64,000 bases of DNA, from contig JAMPXC010000004.1 in the NCBI GenBank assembly GCA_023701385.1, forward strand, positions 44,026 through 108,025, given 5' to 3'. Position numbers and translations under genes: made by a program. Numbering within the stretch: position 1 is the first letter of the stretch; every line of letters starts with the position of its first letter. This document shows, in pieces, positions 1-8,511 of this stretch. A model generated the notes under the pieces. That model was not told where the DNA came from and did not search any database. It saw only the letters and a program-made list of their open reading frames with translations. Origin of the DNA: Pseudobdellovibrio sp. (lineage in GTDB: Bacteria; Bdellovibrionota; Bdellovibrionia; Bdellovibrionales; Bdellovibrionaceae).

Positions 1-55
1 CCCCTTGAGCTTAAAGCATACTTTAAGGTTTATAATAAGTAAATTGGAGATAAAA

Positions 56-928
56 ATGAAACCTTATTTGATCTTTTTGATACTAGCCTTTGTTAATTTC
101 ACCTTCGCTGCCGAAGTAAAGCTTGCACAGATTAAAACCGGGGATGCCAAAAGCTCAGAGTCTTTAGTGTATAAAGGCGGAAAAATATTTAAACAATCTA
201 TTTCAAATCACACAGCCTTTTTAATTAAGCATGATAATGAGTACATCTTATTTGATACAGGGCTCGGCAAAAACGTTAAAGAACAAGTTAGTAAAGATAT
301 GCCGTGGTGGGGAAAAGTTCTTTTCACTTTTGAAAACGTAAATCCGGCGGTTGAACAGTTAAAGGCACAAAATATTACAGTGAAAGATATTTACCTTTCG
401 CATTTGCATTGGGATCACGCTAGTGGTCTTACAGATTTTCCAGATAGTAAGTTTCATGTGCCTGAAATTGAAATGACCGAAGTATTTGATCCGCACGTTC
501 CTCCTAAGGCCGCCGCTTTTTTAAAGTCGCAGTTTGAATTTAGCAAAGAACAGTGGAGTAAGTTTGAATTTAGCCAGAAAGAATTTATGGGCTTTAAAAA
601 AAGCTTTGATATTTTCGGTGATCAAAGTGTGGTCTTGGTTTCGCTTCCAGGGCACACGTTAGGTTCGGTGGGAATGGTTGTCACAACGGCTAAGAAAAAA
701 TATTTTTTAGTGGGAGATTTAGTCTGGAGAAAAAAAGCGCTTGAGGCCTTAGCACCTAAGTTTATTGTAGCCTCTATGATTGTTGACGGAAATCGTGATG
801 AAGTGACAAAAACAATGGAGAAAGTCTTAGCTTTTCACAAAACATACCCTGAAGTTGAAATCATTCCGGCTCATGACGAAGAAGTTCAAACTCCGTTGGG
901 ATATTTTCCAACTTGGGTTACTGAGTAA
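56..928 (+). CDS. Secreted metallo-beta-lactamase-fold hydrolase
   Basis: A 290-residue protein with an N-terminal signal peptide (hydrophobic core at residues 4-17, likely cut after FTFAA) and the zinc-binding HLHWDHASG motif of the metallo-beta-lactamase fold. Further metal ligands are probably in PGHTLGS, GDLVW and PAHDE. It should act in the periplasm or outside. The substrate is unknown; this AHL-lactonase/glyoxalase-like branch covers many esters and lactones. The frame is open from a TTG at 5, but the ATG at 56 has GGAGA six bases upstream and begins the signal peptide, so I chose it. It converges on the histidine kinase gene three bases away. Confidence 0.85.
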   Translation: MKPYLIFLILAFVNFTFAAEVKLAQIKTGDAKSSESLVYKGGKIFKQSISNHTAFLIKHDNEYILFDTGLGKNVKEQVSKDMPWWGKVLFTFENVNPAVEQLKAQNITVKDIYLSHLHWDHASGLTDFPDSKFHVPEIEMTEVFDPHVPPKAAAFLKSQFEFSKEQWSKFEFSQKEFMGFKKSFDIFGDQSVVLVSLPGHTLGSVGMVVTTAKKKYFLVGDLVWRKKALEALAPKFIVASMIVDGNRDEVTKTMEKVLAFHKTYPEVEIIPAHDEEVQTPLGYFPTWVTE

Positions 929-931
929 AAG

Positions 932-2059
932 TTATTTTCTAGCGTCGATCGGAAGGCGAACTGTGAAAGTAGTTCCGTGAGTGGGACTGCTTTCAAGCGA
1001 GACCGAACCATGGTGTGATAGCGCTAACCCTTGAACAAGAGAAAGCCCGATGCCCCAGCCTTTTTGTTTGCTGGCCTTGGCGAATTCGGTTCTTTGATAT
1101 TGATGGAAAAGCAATTTTTGATCTTCAGGAGAAATTGGATTTCCTAAGTTGTGTACGCCGACTTCCAGATAATCGCCATCGCGTTTGATGGAGATTGTGA
1201 CCGGCGTATCTTCTGAACCATATTTAATAGCATTACTGGCCAAGTTTTCAATCAGGCGGTGAATGGCCATGTTGTCCCAGAATACATTGATTTTTCCAGC
1301 CGGATTTTGCACGACAAATCTTTTTCCATGCAGGTCTTCAAGATCTTTTATGGCGTTGGCAAGAAGCATATCTAGTTGATGTTCTTCAACAAAGACTGGT
1401 AAGCCTTCGTTGGCCTTTAAACGATTGGCATCGAGTAAATCGTGAATCATGCGGTCTGCACGGTCAACATTGTTCATTATGCGGTGAAGGCACTTTTCGA
1501 CGATATCTGGAGTGCAATTTTTAAGTTGTAAAATTTGTGCGCTCATTTTTACAGCGGCAAGTGGTGTTCGTAAGTCGTGGCTAAGGGCTGAGACAAATTT
1601 TTCGCGTAAATCTTTTTCTAATTCTAATTCGCGTAAACTTTGTTCCAGCTTTTTGCGTGCAAGGACTTTGTCGGTAACTTCTCTTGGGGTGGCTAGGATG
1701 CGAAACAGTTGTCCATCGCCATAATCAATACGTGAAAAAGTCGTATCGAAGTAGCGCTCTTCGATTTGGCCAGTTGTCGTGTTTTTTAGATGAGCAACAC
1801 CCTCATGGGAAAAGAAATGTTCTCCGGTTTCGTAAACTTTTTTTAAAATATCCGGAAAACGCGAGTTAGCCAGTTCAGGAACAGCGTCAAGCAGTGGTTT
1901 TCCTAAAAGATCGCGACCTGGGTAGATCAATTGATAAGTGTCGTTAAGCATTTCGTAGACCATGTCAGGGCCTTTGAAAATAACTAATGGGGCTTCGCTG
2001 CCGTAAAATACAGCCTCAAACTTCAGTTGTTCTGTGTTTTGATTTTGTGGGTTCCCCAT
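932..2059 (-). CDS. PAS-domain sensor histidine kinase (orphan)
   Basis: A 375-residue soluble kinase. Residues about 15-130 look like a PAS domain; a short coiled linker follows. The HisKA box has its phospho-acceptor at His161 (ALSHDLRTP). The HATPase domain shows the N box (NLASNAIKYG), the G box (KGWGIGLSLV) and the last G box (HGTTFTVRLP). No transmembrane segment or signal peptide is seen, so it probably senses a cytoplasmic signal. No response regulator gene adjoins it, making it an orphan kinase. The start has no Shine-Dalgarno sequence but a good promoter lies immediately upstream, so the mRNA may have almost no leader. Confidence 0.9.
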   Translation of the reverse strand: MGNPQNQNTEQLKFEAVFYGSEAPLVIFKGPDMVYEMLNDTYQLIYPGRDLLGKPLLDAVPELANSRFPDILKKVYETGEHFFSHEGVAHLKNTTTGQIEERYFDTTFSRIDYGDGQLFRILATPREVTDKVLARKKLEQSLRELELEKDLREKFVSALSHDLRTPLAAVKMSAQILQLKNCTPDIVEKCLHRIMNNVDRADRMIHDLLDANRLKANEGLPVFVEEHQLDMLLANAIKDLEDLHGKRFVVQNPAGKINVFWDNMAIHRLIENLASNAIKYGSEDTPVTISIKRDGDYLEVGVHNLGNPISPEDQKLLFHQYQRTEFAKASKQKGWGIGLSLVQGLALSHHGSVSLESSPTHGTTFTVRLPIDARK

Positions 2060-2068
2060 ATGAGCCCT

Positions 2069-2097
2069 AGTATAGGGTGCTCATTGGGGAATGTCAG
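2069..2097 (-). promoter_or_regulatory. Predicted promoter of the PAS histidine kinase
   Basis: On the minus strand CTGACA (2092-2097) and TATACT (2069-2074) are 17 bp apart, close to the sigma-70 consensus. The -10 box ends nine bases before the ATG at 2059, so the leader would be only about 2-4 nt. There is no Shine-Dalgarno sequence. Confidence 0.55.
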
Positions 2098-2119
2098 CCC
2101 TTAATCAGGGGTTATTTAA

Positions 2120-3169
2120 TTATCTGACTTTAATCAAAAAAATGAAAAGTGTGAGTGTGATAATGACTTGCAGCAGGGCAAAGCGCATAAGAACCTGGGT
2201 ATTTGACCAGCCTTTATTGTGGCGAACGTGATCGTGAAGCGGGAAGCGAATATTTTTTAGAAATGATACTTTGAAAAAGCGCATAATGGCCACTTTAACC
2301 AAACCCGTTCCGCCGTTAACCATAAGCACCGCAGAGACGATCAAAATACAAAATGGATTTCCAGACTTGATCACAAAAACTCCAAGTAAAAATCCTAAAG
2401 CGCGTGAACCTGCGTCGCCCATTAATAAAATCGAAGGGTTTGCGTTGTACCAAAGATACCCCAAAATACAGCCGACCATTGAAAAAGCCATCATTCCCCA
2501 GACGGCACCGTCGGCATAATGAGGTAGCAACAGGTAATGCGAAATTTCTTTGTGGCCTAAAATAAAATAAAGTAAAGCGCCCAAACTTGTAAAAGCAAAC
2601 GCTGTTAAAGTTCCTGATAATCCATCAACGCCATCGGAACAGTTAGTTGAATTGATAGTGGCCCAAAGAAGAACTGTGGCCAGTGGCACAAATAACCATA
2701 GCGGCATAAAAAACATTTGCGAAGTAAATGGCAACCAGATCGAAACATCTTTCATTCCACTTAAGAGTAAGGCTGCGGCAATGGCTAAAACCATGTCGAT
2801 TAAACCTTTTTTGTATTCGCCCCAAGATGTTACTGATTTGTCATCTAACCAGCCAGACAACATGGCTCCGAAAGTTAAAGTCAAAATTCCCAAAATTTCA
2901 AATGACCAGGGTAGGAACAGAAGTTCGATAAAAAGAAATAAGCAGATAAAAATAACACCGGCACCTGTGGGTTTGCCGGCTGCTACCGCACTTTGAACCG
3001 CATGGTTACGGCCGCGGTCACGCGGAAGTTTATTCATTAGTCGCGGCAGTAAAATAAATGTCAGTAAAAAACAAGAAAGAACACTAAGACCGCTTAAAAA
3101 TAAATGTGATGTTAATAGACGAAAGGGCCCGAAATACTGCGCGAGAAATTCACCTAACCAATAAACCAT
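2120..3169 (-). CDS. mraY: MraY-type phospho-MurNAc-pentapeptide transferase
   Basis: A 349-residue polytopic membrane protein of the MraY/WecA family. MraY transfers phospho-MurNAc-pentapeptide to undecaprenyl phosphate to make lipid I. The N-terminus resembles E. coli MraY. The acidic catalytic motifs are present: GWLDD (Asp109/110), NCSDGVDGL (Asp179, Asp182) and LMGDAGS (Asp252). The family's HHH loop reads PLHDHVR, so the middle His is Asp. The gene is alone, not in a mur/dcw cluster, so it could be a second or specialised copy, or the sole mraY displaced from that cluster. The start has GGAG eight bases upstream. An 11-bp inverted repeat lies just upstream. Confidence 0.8.
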   Translation of the reverse strand: MVYWLGEFLAQYFGPFRLLTSHLFLSGLSVLSCFLLTFILLPRLMNKLPRDRGRNHAVQSAVAAGKPTGAGVIFICLFLFIELLFLPWSFEILGILTLTFGAMLSGWLDDKSVTSWGEYKKGLIDMVLAIAAALLLSGMKDVSIWLPFTSQMFFMPLWLFVPLATVLLWATINSTNCSDGVDGLSGTLTAFAFTSLGALLYFILGHKEISHYLLLPHYADGAVWGMMAFSMVGCILGYLWYNANPSILLMGDAGSRALGFLLGVFVIKSGNPFCILIVSAVLMVNGGTGLVKVAIMRFFKVSFLKNIRFPLHDHVRHNKGWSNTQVLMRFALLQVIITLTLFIFLIKVR

Positions 3170-3180
3170 TATGCTTACTC

Positions 3181-3217
3181 CAAGAAGTTACCCTTTTAGT
3201 ATAAGAGTAACTTCTTG
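3181..3217. repeat. 11-bp perfect inverted repeat upstream of mraY-like gene
   Basis: CAAGAAGTTAC (3181-3191) is repeated as its exact complement at 3207-3217 with a 15-nt centre that is itself nearly symmetric. It starts 12 bp upstream of the minus-strand start codon at 3169, so it could be an operator or a 5'-UTR hairpin. Confidence 0.5.
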
Positions 3218-3359
3218 ATTGAGCCAAGCTAGAATTGATGTTTTCTTTAAGGGTCACAACGTATAATCCTTAGACATTATTTGCTCCTGAAGTCTCATAA
3301 AACGTCACTAGCTCTGGTATAAGCCTCGCAAAGCTTGGTTGATATCACGGGAGAGTTTT

Positions 3360-4124
3360 ATGTTAAAAGCTATCGCGCCTATTGTAATGTCTTGTTTAAT
3401 TGCCGCTCCGGCTTTAGCCGCTGATGGCGTACCTCAACTTGATGGGCCACAAGCTAATCAATTTATGACGATCGTTATTTCGAAGCTTCTAAACAGTATC
3501 GATTTTAATAGAACCACAATTAGCTTTAATGCCGCTGATATCAAGATCGGACCAGGTAAAAATGGCCGTAATTCAGTTTTAAGCATTGAAAAGTTAAATG
3601 CCGGCGCTAATGTTTTCTTTAAGCAAGATATCGTGATCGGTACAGATGAGATTTTACCGAGTCTTCCGATGCAGGCTCAGTTCAAAGATTTAATTCCTAA
3701 AATTTCGGTTCTTTTAGACGGTAAAAAGTTAGTGGCTGAAGTGACTTCGCAAAGTGCTGACAGTTTTAAAATCGCAGCTAATTTTTATGATGCAAAAAAT
3801 TCTGCAAGTTTAAAAGCTGTTTCTTTACCGATTACTTTAGGTAATTCAGTAAGTTCAAATTTATTAAGCCTTAAATTTACTTCTTTAACTCTTGAATTAA
3901 GTGCCCCAACAGCTGCAGAACAAGCGAGTGCTTTAAATGAGTTAGATATTGAAGATAAATCGAATTTAAAAGTAACTTCAAAAGTTGCAGGCAATTGTTC
4001 GATCAGTGATAACACAAATTCAGTTTCGCAAAAATTTGATACTTGTGTTTTAGGTGGATATTACTTCTTAAATACACAAACAAACCAAAGCTTTCCGGCT
4101 ATTAAATTTAAAATTTCTAAATAA
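3360..4124 (+). CDS. Secreted protein of unknown function (operon gene 1)
   Basis: A 254-residue protein with a clear signal peptide (MLKAIAPIVM...PALAA, cleaved near residue 20). I do not recognise a domain. The mature part is rich in Ser, Leu and Lys with alternating hydrophobic residues suggesting beta structure, and has two Cys near the C-terminus that could pair. The ATG at 3360 follows CGGGAGAG at 3348-3354 and begins the signal peptide, so I prefer it to the in-frame ATG at 3339. It is the first of three secreted-protein genes in one direction. A TATAAT at 3262-3267 may be part of the promoter. Confidence 0.8.
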   Translation: MLKAIAPIVMSCLIAAPALAADGVPQLDGPQANQFMTIVISKLLNSIDFNRTTISFNAADIKIGPGKNGRNSVLSIEKLNAGANVFFKQDIVIGTDEILPSLPMQAQFKDLIPKISVLLDGKKLVAEVTSQSADSFKIAANFYDAKNSASLKAVSLPITLGNSVSSNLLSLKFTSLTLELSAPTAAEQASALNELDIEDKSNLKVTSKVAGNCSISDNTNSVSQKFDTCVLGGYYFLNTQTNQSFPAIKFKISK

Positions 4125-4137
4125 ACGGGAATAATTT

Positions 4138-4959
4138 ATGAAAAAACAAATTATTGCGGCAATTCTAATAGTAAGTACATGTCTAGCTAGTTTTGTTAAA
4201 GCTGAAGAAGTGGCTTGGCCATCAAAGCCAGACCTTGAAAATACGAATTATGCCGTATTATACAGTTTAGCAAGTTTTGTGTTCTGGAACAGTGAAACCT
4301 CATTGCAGCAGAACTTCGGCTTACATTCAAATCTATGTACTTACACAAGTAACCGCACGAAAAAAACATTTAAATTTAAAAAAATCGGCGCTTGTGCATT
4401 CGAGGTCGCTAAAGACAAATTACTTTCTGAAGACAAGATCAATTCAATTTATATTTGGGCTAATAACGATAAAAACGAAGAAATCGTTTTTAAACTTGAC
4501 TGGGAGCCGAAGCTAAATTCTTTCTTTGCGGTTTTAAAACAGGCCGGTGAATTACAATTTGAAGGTGCTTTTAGATTGTTGCAAAAAATCGGATATACAC
4601 CAAGTTATGAAGATTCAATTGTTGGTGATATTAAGCTTACTTTTAAAAACGATGATCAAAATCAAGCGGCTTTAAGAAATCTATTAACAGAACTTTTACC
4701 TTCTCGATTTGAGTTTTTATCAAGCCCTGCTTCGGCAGCTGATATCATGAGCCAAGTTCAAGAAGTGGGTATCAAATTTTCGTTTGATAAAGACCAACAA
4801 AGAGATACAGAAAAGTATTTACTGCAAAATATTAAGGTCGATGTGGTTTTAAGTAATTACATTTTACACTTTAAAGGCCGCTCTAACATTAATCCATTAA
4901 AAGAAACACGTTCATTTTCGTTAGATGCCCAGCTTAACGTTGAAAGAAGAGGCCAATAA
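4138..4959 (+). CDS. Secreted protein of unknown function (operon gene 2)
   Basis: A 273-residue protein with a typical signal peptide (MKKQIIAAIL...FVKA). No family is recognised. It has two Cys at about residues 62 and 82, and its C-terminal half has repeated short hydrophobic beta-like strands. It begins 13 bp after the previous gene, and its stop TAA shares one base with the ATG of the next gene, so the three are almost certainly co-transcribed. Its role is unknown; the periplasm or outer membrane is the likely location. Confidence 0.8.
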   Translation: MKKQIIAAILIVSTCLASFVKAEEVAWPSKPDLENTNYAVLYSLASFVFWNSETSLQQNFGLHSNLCTYTSNRTKKTFKFKKIGACAFEVAKDKLLSEDKINSIYIWANNDKNEEIVFKLDWEPKLNSFFAVLKQAGELQFEGAFRLLQKIGYTPSYEDSIVGDIKLTFKNDDQNQAALRNLLTELLPSRFEFLSSPASAADIMSQVQEVGIKFSFDKDQQRDTEKYLLQNIKVDVVLSNYILHFKGRSNINPLKETRSFSLDAQLNVERRGQ

Positions 4960-5681
4960 TGAAAACTTCAATCATTCGTTTATTTTTAGCTCTGATGTTA
5001 TTTAAGTCATACGCCATGGCTGATTCTGGTGCTTGTAAACTGCGTGGCAATGCGATTACTAACTACGCTTCTGAGATTTATAAAAGAAATAATGAAAAAT
5101 GGCCTGATTCTACAATCGTAAATCTTGAAGTCAGCGGCCAGATTTTAGATTCTGATCTTAAATACAGCGCAATCGGTGAAGCTTTCGTTAAACCTGAAGA
5201 TGACATTCAATTTTCAATTATTCCGACAAGCTTAGCTTCGGTTAAGTTAGATAAAGACAGGCATTTAATCTATGTCTGTGCTGAAGTTAAAGACGATGCC
5301 CGTTTTACCATCGAGCTTGATTTCTTAGGTAAATCACTTTCAGGTGGCTTTATCAGCAAATTACTTCATAGTTCTGCTAAAGAAGGAAAAGTTGAATTAA
5401 TGCCGTTAAAACTTCAAGTGTTATCAATCGGTGCTGAGGCTGATAAAAAAGGTGGCCTGGCTAAGCTTTTATCTTTGCCATTTGCGATTAATTCAAAAAT
5501 TATTTCTGGTATCGCGAACACATTAGCCGGTATTACGGGTGTTGAGATTGAGCGTGTTACTTTAACTGAAAAATTCGCCATCTTAGAAGGTGGAATCGAT
5601 TTAGATAAACCTAATGCCGCTCGCTTTAGAAAAGTTGTTGATTATAACTCGCCTGAATTCAACGCCGTTAACGTACAGTAA
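4959..5681 (+). CDS. Secreted protein of unknown function (operon gene 3)
   Basis: A 240-residue protein with a signal peptide (MKTSIIRLFL...AMA) and a mature N-terminus containing a Cys (DSGACKL). The start overlaps the upstream stop by one base (TAATG), indicating translational coupling. No domain is recognised. The second half has a Gly/Ala/Leu-rich stretch (LSLPFAINSKIISGIANTLA) that could be an amphipathic or membrane-associated helix. It is the last gene of the operon; csaA converges on it two bases away. Confidence 0.8.
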   Translation: MKTSIIRLFLALMLFKSYAMADSGACKLRGNAITNYASEIYKRNNEKWPDSTIVNLEVSGQILDSDLKYSAIGEAFVKPEDDIQFSIIPTSLASVKLDKDRHLIYVCAEVKDDARFTIELDFLGKSLSGGFISKLLHSSAKEGKVELMPLKLQVLSIGAEADKKGGLAKLLSLPFAINSKIISGIANTLAGITGVEIERVTLTEKFAILEGGIDLDKPNAARFRKVVDYNSPEFNAVNVQ

Positions 5682-5683
5682 TT

Positions 5684-6031
5684 TTATAACAACTTAGCGC
5701 CGTTTGGAACTTTTTGTTCCGTCGTCGCTAAGATAATGGTTTTTTCATCTAAGTAAAATCCCGTCGTCAGCACTTCAGACATGAAGTTTGCGACCTGACG
5801 GGGTTTGAAGTTCACGACACATAAAACTTGTTTTCCCACTAAGTCTTCTGGTTTGTAGGCCGCAGTGATTTGTGCCGAGCTTTTTTTGATTCCCAGTTCG
5901 CCAAGATCAATTTTTAACTTATAGGCTGGCCTTTTAGCTTCGGGAAACTCGCTAGCCTCAACGATTGTTCCAACGCGAATATCAACTTTTAAAAATTCTT
6001 CCCAGGTAATGATCGGGTTAGCCTCTGACAT
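5684..6031 (-). CDS. csaA: CsaA, tRNA-binding-domain chaperone
   Basis: A 115-residue protein matching CsaA over its whole length. It shows the OB-fold tRNA-binding domain with DIRVGTIV near the N-terminus and the family stretch VVNFKPRQVANFMSEVL near the C-terminus. CsaA is a homodimeric, export-related chaperone in Bacillus and is related to the C-terminal dimerisation domain of methionyl-tRNA synthetase. Its start overlaps the 3' end of the RibD_C-like gene upstream by 14 bp, so the two form an operon. Confidence 0.93.
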   Translation of the reverse strand: MSEANPIITWEEFLKVDIRVGTIVEASEFPEAKRPAYKLKIDLGELGIKKSSAQITAAYKPEDLVGKQVLCVVNFKPRQVANFMSEVLTTGFYLDEKTIILATTEQKVPNGAKLL

Positions 6032-6548
6032 TATAAATAACCTCTACGCAAGTATCACCACGTTGGCGAATTTCTTTAATTTTAAAAGCTGTTTCGGTTC
6101 TGCGGTTAAAAAGTTTTTTGCCGTCATTTAAAAACACGGCGACGGTTTGAATATGCATTTCATCAACTAAGCCATGATCGTGGAATTGACCGACCAAGTC
6201 TCCGCCACCCATAAGCCAAACGTTTTTATCGCCAGCTAGTTTTTTTAATTCTTCGTGGCGTTCAACCACATCACCCTGAACAAAGCGCACATCAGCGCCT
6301 TCAATAGTTTTAAACTGACGGTGAGTGAAGACAAAGCAAGGCACTTTATAAGGCCAAGGTTGGTCGTTTAAATTATCTAAAAGCCATTGGTAAGTCGAAG
6401 CGCCCATGGCGATTGAGCCGATCGTGGCCACAAATTCATCGATAAAGCTAATATCTGTCGGCCCATTTTTAAAAAGCCATAAAAGAGAATCATTTTTATC
6501 GGCGATATAGCCATCTAGGCTAGAAGCGGTGAAGTAAATTGTTTTCAT
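6018..6548 (-). CDS. RibD C-terminal / dihydrofolate reductase-like protein
   Basis: A 176-residue protein of the RibD_C/DHFR-like superfamily. It begins with the strand and loop SSLDGYIAD and carries MGASTYQW and the nucleotide-binding WLMGGGDLVGQF near residue 105, followed by VDEMHI. Such stand-alone proteins are NAD(P)H-dependent reductases of unknown substrate, and it is too short to be bifunctional RibD. AAGGA precedes the start. It overlaps csaA downstream by 14 bp. It is divergent from the DadA-like gene across a 109-bp promoter region. Confidence 0.88.
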   Translation of the reverse strand: MKTIYFTASSLDGYIADKNDSLLWLFKNGPTDISFIDEFVATIGSIAMGASTYQWLLDNLNDQPWPYKVPCFVFTHRQFKTIEGADVRFVQGDVVERHEELKKLAGDKNVWLMGGGDLVGQFHDHGLVDEMHIQTVAVFLNDGKKLFNRRTETAFKIKEIRQRGDTCVEVIYNVRG

Positions 6549-6657
6549 TTTAATCCTTTCGGTGCCCCTATGTTTTGCCTCTGACTTTTAGTGTGAATCG
6601 CAGAAAATACTGCGTCAAGCTCTGGACGTGGCCCGGTAAATCATGAAGACTTAAGAG

Positions 6658-7908
6658 ATGCAAAAAAGTATTACGATCATCGGTGGTGGAATTATTGGTT
6701 TATCTTGCGCGGTTAAATTAGCCGAAGCCGGGGCCGATGTGGTCGTGATTGAAAAGAATGAAGTCGGTTACGGTTGTTCTTACGGTAATGCCGGGTGGAT
6801 GACACCTTGTTTTGCGATGCCACTTCCGATGCCTGGCATGTTGATGAAATCCATGAAGTGGATGTTAAATCCAAGTGGGCCGTTATATATTAAACCGGTT
6901 CCAAGTGTGTTGCTTTCGCAGTGGTTAACGCGCTTTTTACTTTCAATGACTGAAGAAAAAGCGCAAACAGCGATTGAAGCTTTAGTAAAACTATCCATTA
7001 AAAGTTTACAAGATTATAAACAGCTGGCTTTAGAGTACCCAGAAATCGATATGCAGCAAAAAGGCCTTTTGATGGTAAGTGCCACGAAAGACGGAGTCAA
7101 AGCTGCGACTCAAGAAATGGAATTAGTTGCTAAACACGGTATTCCGGGAAACTTTTTAACCGGCGAGCAAATTAAAGAATTTGAACCAGCTCTTCGCGGT
7201 AATTTATTAGGTGGAGTTTATTTTTCTCAAGAAGCCCATGCTGAGCCTTTAAAGGTTGTTCAAGCGTTAGCTAAAAAAGCGCAAAAGTTAGGTGTTCGAA
7301 TTTTAGAACACACTGAATTTTTAAAAGCCAACATCACAACGGACGGAAAAACTAAAAAAATTAAATCTATTCAAACCTCAAACGGTGAAATGATTTCAGA
7401 TAGTTTTGTTTTAGCTGCCGGAAGCTGGTCGCAAGCTTTAGCAGATGAATTATCACTGAATGTTCCGATTTTAGGTGGTAAAGGTTATGCCCTGATTGTT
7501 GATCAGCTTGAAGCACAACCTAAAGTTCCCATTATGATTGTCGATCGAAAAATTGCGATCACGCCAAGATCAAATTCATTACGTATTGCGGGAACTTTAG
7601 AGTTAGTAAACCAAGATTTCTCAATTACTGAGCGTCGTGTGAAGGCGATATTTGATGGGGCGAAAGAGTTTTTACAAATTCCAAATGATATCAAAGTTTA
7701 TGAAACATGGCGGGGTCTTCGCCCGTGTACGCCAGATGGTGTGCCGTTAATCGGTTGGGCTAAAGATTACAGTAATCTTATGATGGCCTGCGGTCATCAG
7801 ATGTTGGGTTTACAGGCGGGATTAGGTACAGGCCAGTTAGTCAGTGATCTAGTGACTAAGGGTACATCGGATTTACAAAGATCTGTCTACGATCCGGCTC
7901 GTTTTTAA
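6658..7908 (+). CDS. DadA-like FAD-dependent D-amino acid dehydrogenase
   Basis: A 416-residue flavoprotein of the DAO family. The N-terminal Rossmann motif GGGIIGLSCA is at residues 8-17, with an acidic strand end (VVVIEKN). The family stretch GYGCSYGNAGWMTP follows, as in D-amino acid dehydrogenase DadA. The C-terminus has GLRPCTPDGVPLIG and the FAD-closing GHQMLGLQAGLGTGQ. DadA oxidises D-amino acids to keto acids and passes electrons to the quinone pool. No alanine racemase gene adjoins it, so the substrate could differ. The start follows TAAGAG; the DUF457 gene follows 11 bp downstream. Confidence 0.88.
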   Translation: MQKSITIIGGGIIGLSCAVKLAEAGADVVVIEKNEVGYGCSYGNAGWMTPCFAMPLPMPGMLMKSMKWMLNPSGPLYIKPVPSVLLSQWLTRFLLSMTEEKAQTAIEALVKLSIKSLQDYKQLALEYPEIDMQQKGLLMVSATKDGVKAATQEMELVAKHGIPGNFLTGEQIKEFEPALRGNLLGGVYFSQEAHAEPLKVVQALAKKAQKLGVRILEHTEFLKANITTDGKTKKIKSIQTSNGEMISDSFVLAAGSWSQALADELSLNVPILGGKGYALIVDQLEAQPKVPIMIVDRKIAITPRSNSLRIAGTLELVNQDFSITERRVKAIFDGAKEFLQIPNDIKVYETWRGLRPCTPDGVPLIGWAKDYSNLMMACGHQMLGLQAGLGTGQLVSDLVTKGTSDLQRSVYDPARF

Positions 7909-7919
7909 AAGAGGGGCAT

Positions 7920-8444
7920 ATGGCTACAGTTTTTTCGCATGCGTTAGTAGGGGCTGCCATTGTTTCTCTGTTTCCGAAAAAGTATCGCACAAAAAAATCC
8001 TACGGTATCGCCGCATTATCAGCTGTGGTTCCAGATTTTGATTATTTAGGTTTTATATCACGTATTCCTTACGACAGCCTTTGGGGCCACCGGGGCATGA
8101 CTCATTCGCTTCTTTTTGCTTTGTTGCTTGCAGCTATTTTTGCTCTTTGGGCCAGAAGTAAAAACGAAAAGACTTATCTTGGATTTTTTATTTTATTTTT
8201 TCTGACAACGATTTCACATGCGTGTTTAGATGCGTGTACAAATGGTGGGTTAGGCGTTGCGTTTTATTCGCCGTACAATACACTTCGTTATTTCTTTCCA
8301 TGGCGACCTATTCAGGTTTCACCAATGGGGATGGGTTTTTTCTCAGAACGTGGGTTAGTCGTTCTTTTAAGTGAACTTTACTGGATTGTTTTACCCTGTG
8401 TTATCGTGTTTTGTTTCACTCTGAGACGACAAATAAAAAAATAA
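7920..8444 (+). CDS. DUF457 (YdjM-type) inner-membrane metal-dependent hydrolase
   Basis: A 174-residue membrane protein of the DUF457/LexA-binding inner membrane family. It carries the conserved N-terminal FSHALVGAA, then VPDFDYLG and WGHRGMTHS, whose His and Asp are thought to bind a metal, plus ISHACLDACTNGG. Four hydrophobic segments are visible. The reaction is not established. It has a strong Shine-Dalgarno sequence (GAGGGG) and lies 11 bp after the DadA-like gene, so it is probably co-transcribed with it. Confidence 0.85.
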   Translation: MATVFSHALVGAAIVSLFPKKYRTKKSYGIAALSAVVPDFDYLGFISRIPYDSLWGHRGMTHSLLFALLLAAIFALWARSKNEKTYLGFFILFFLTTISHACLDACTNGGLGVAFYSPYNTLRYFFPWRPIQVSPMGMGFFSERGLVVLLSELYWIVLPCVIVFCFTLRRQIKK

Positions 8445-8457
8445 TTAGTTCCAGGCT

Positions 8458-8473
8458 TAATTTCGCGAAATTA
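8458..8473. terminator. Loop-less palindrome after the DUF457 gene
   Basis: TAATTTCGCGAAATTA is a perfect 16-bp palindrome 14 bp after a stop codon, followed by TTTTACTTTGCTTTT. It may serve as a weak terminator, or as an operator for the gene that starts at 8512. Confidence 0.35.
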
Positions 8474-8511
8474 TTTTACTTTGCTTTTCTTACGTCCGAC
8501 ATAAGTCTGGT

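Noticed and set aside
5..55. 17-codon N-terminal extension of the metallo-beta-lactamase-fold protein
   Set aside because: It starts at TTG without a ribosome-binding site and would bury the signal peptide.
2652..2996. 114-codon open frame on the plus strand within the mraY-like gene
   Set aside because: It is antisense to conserved MraY motifs, has no ribosome-binding site and no recognisable domain.
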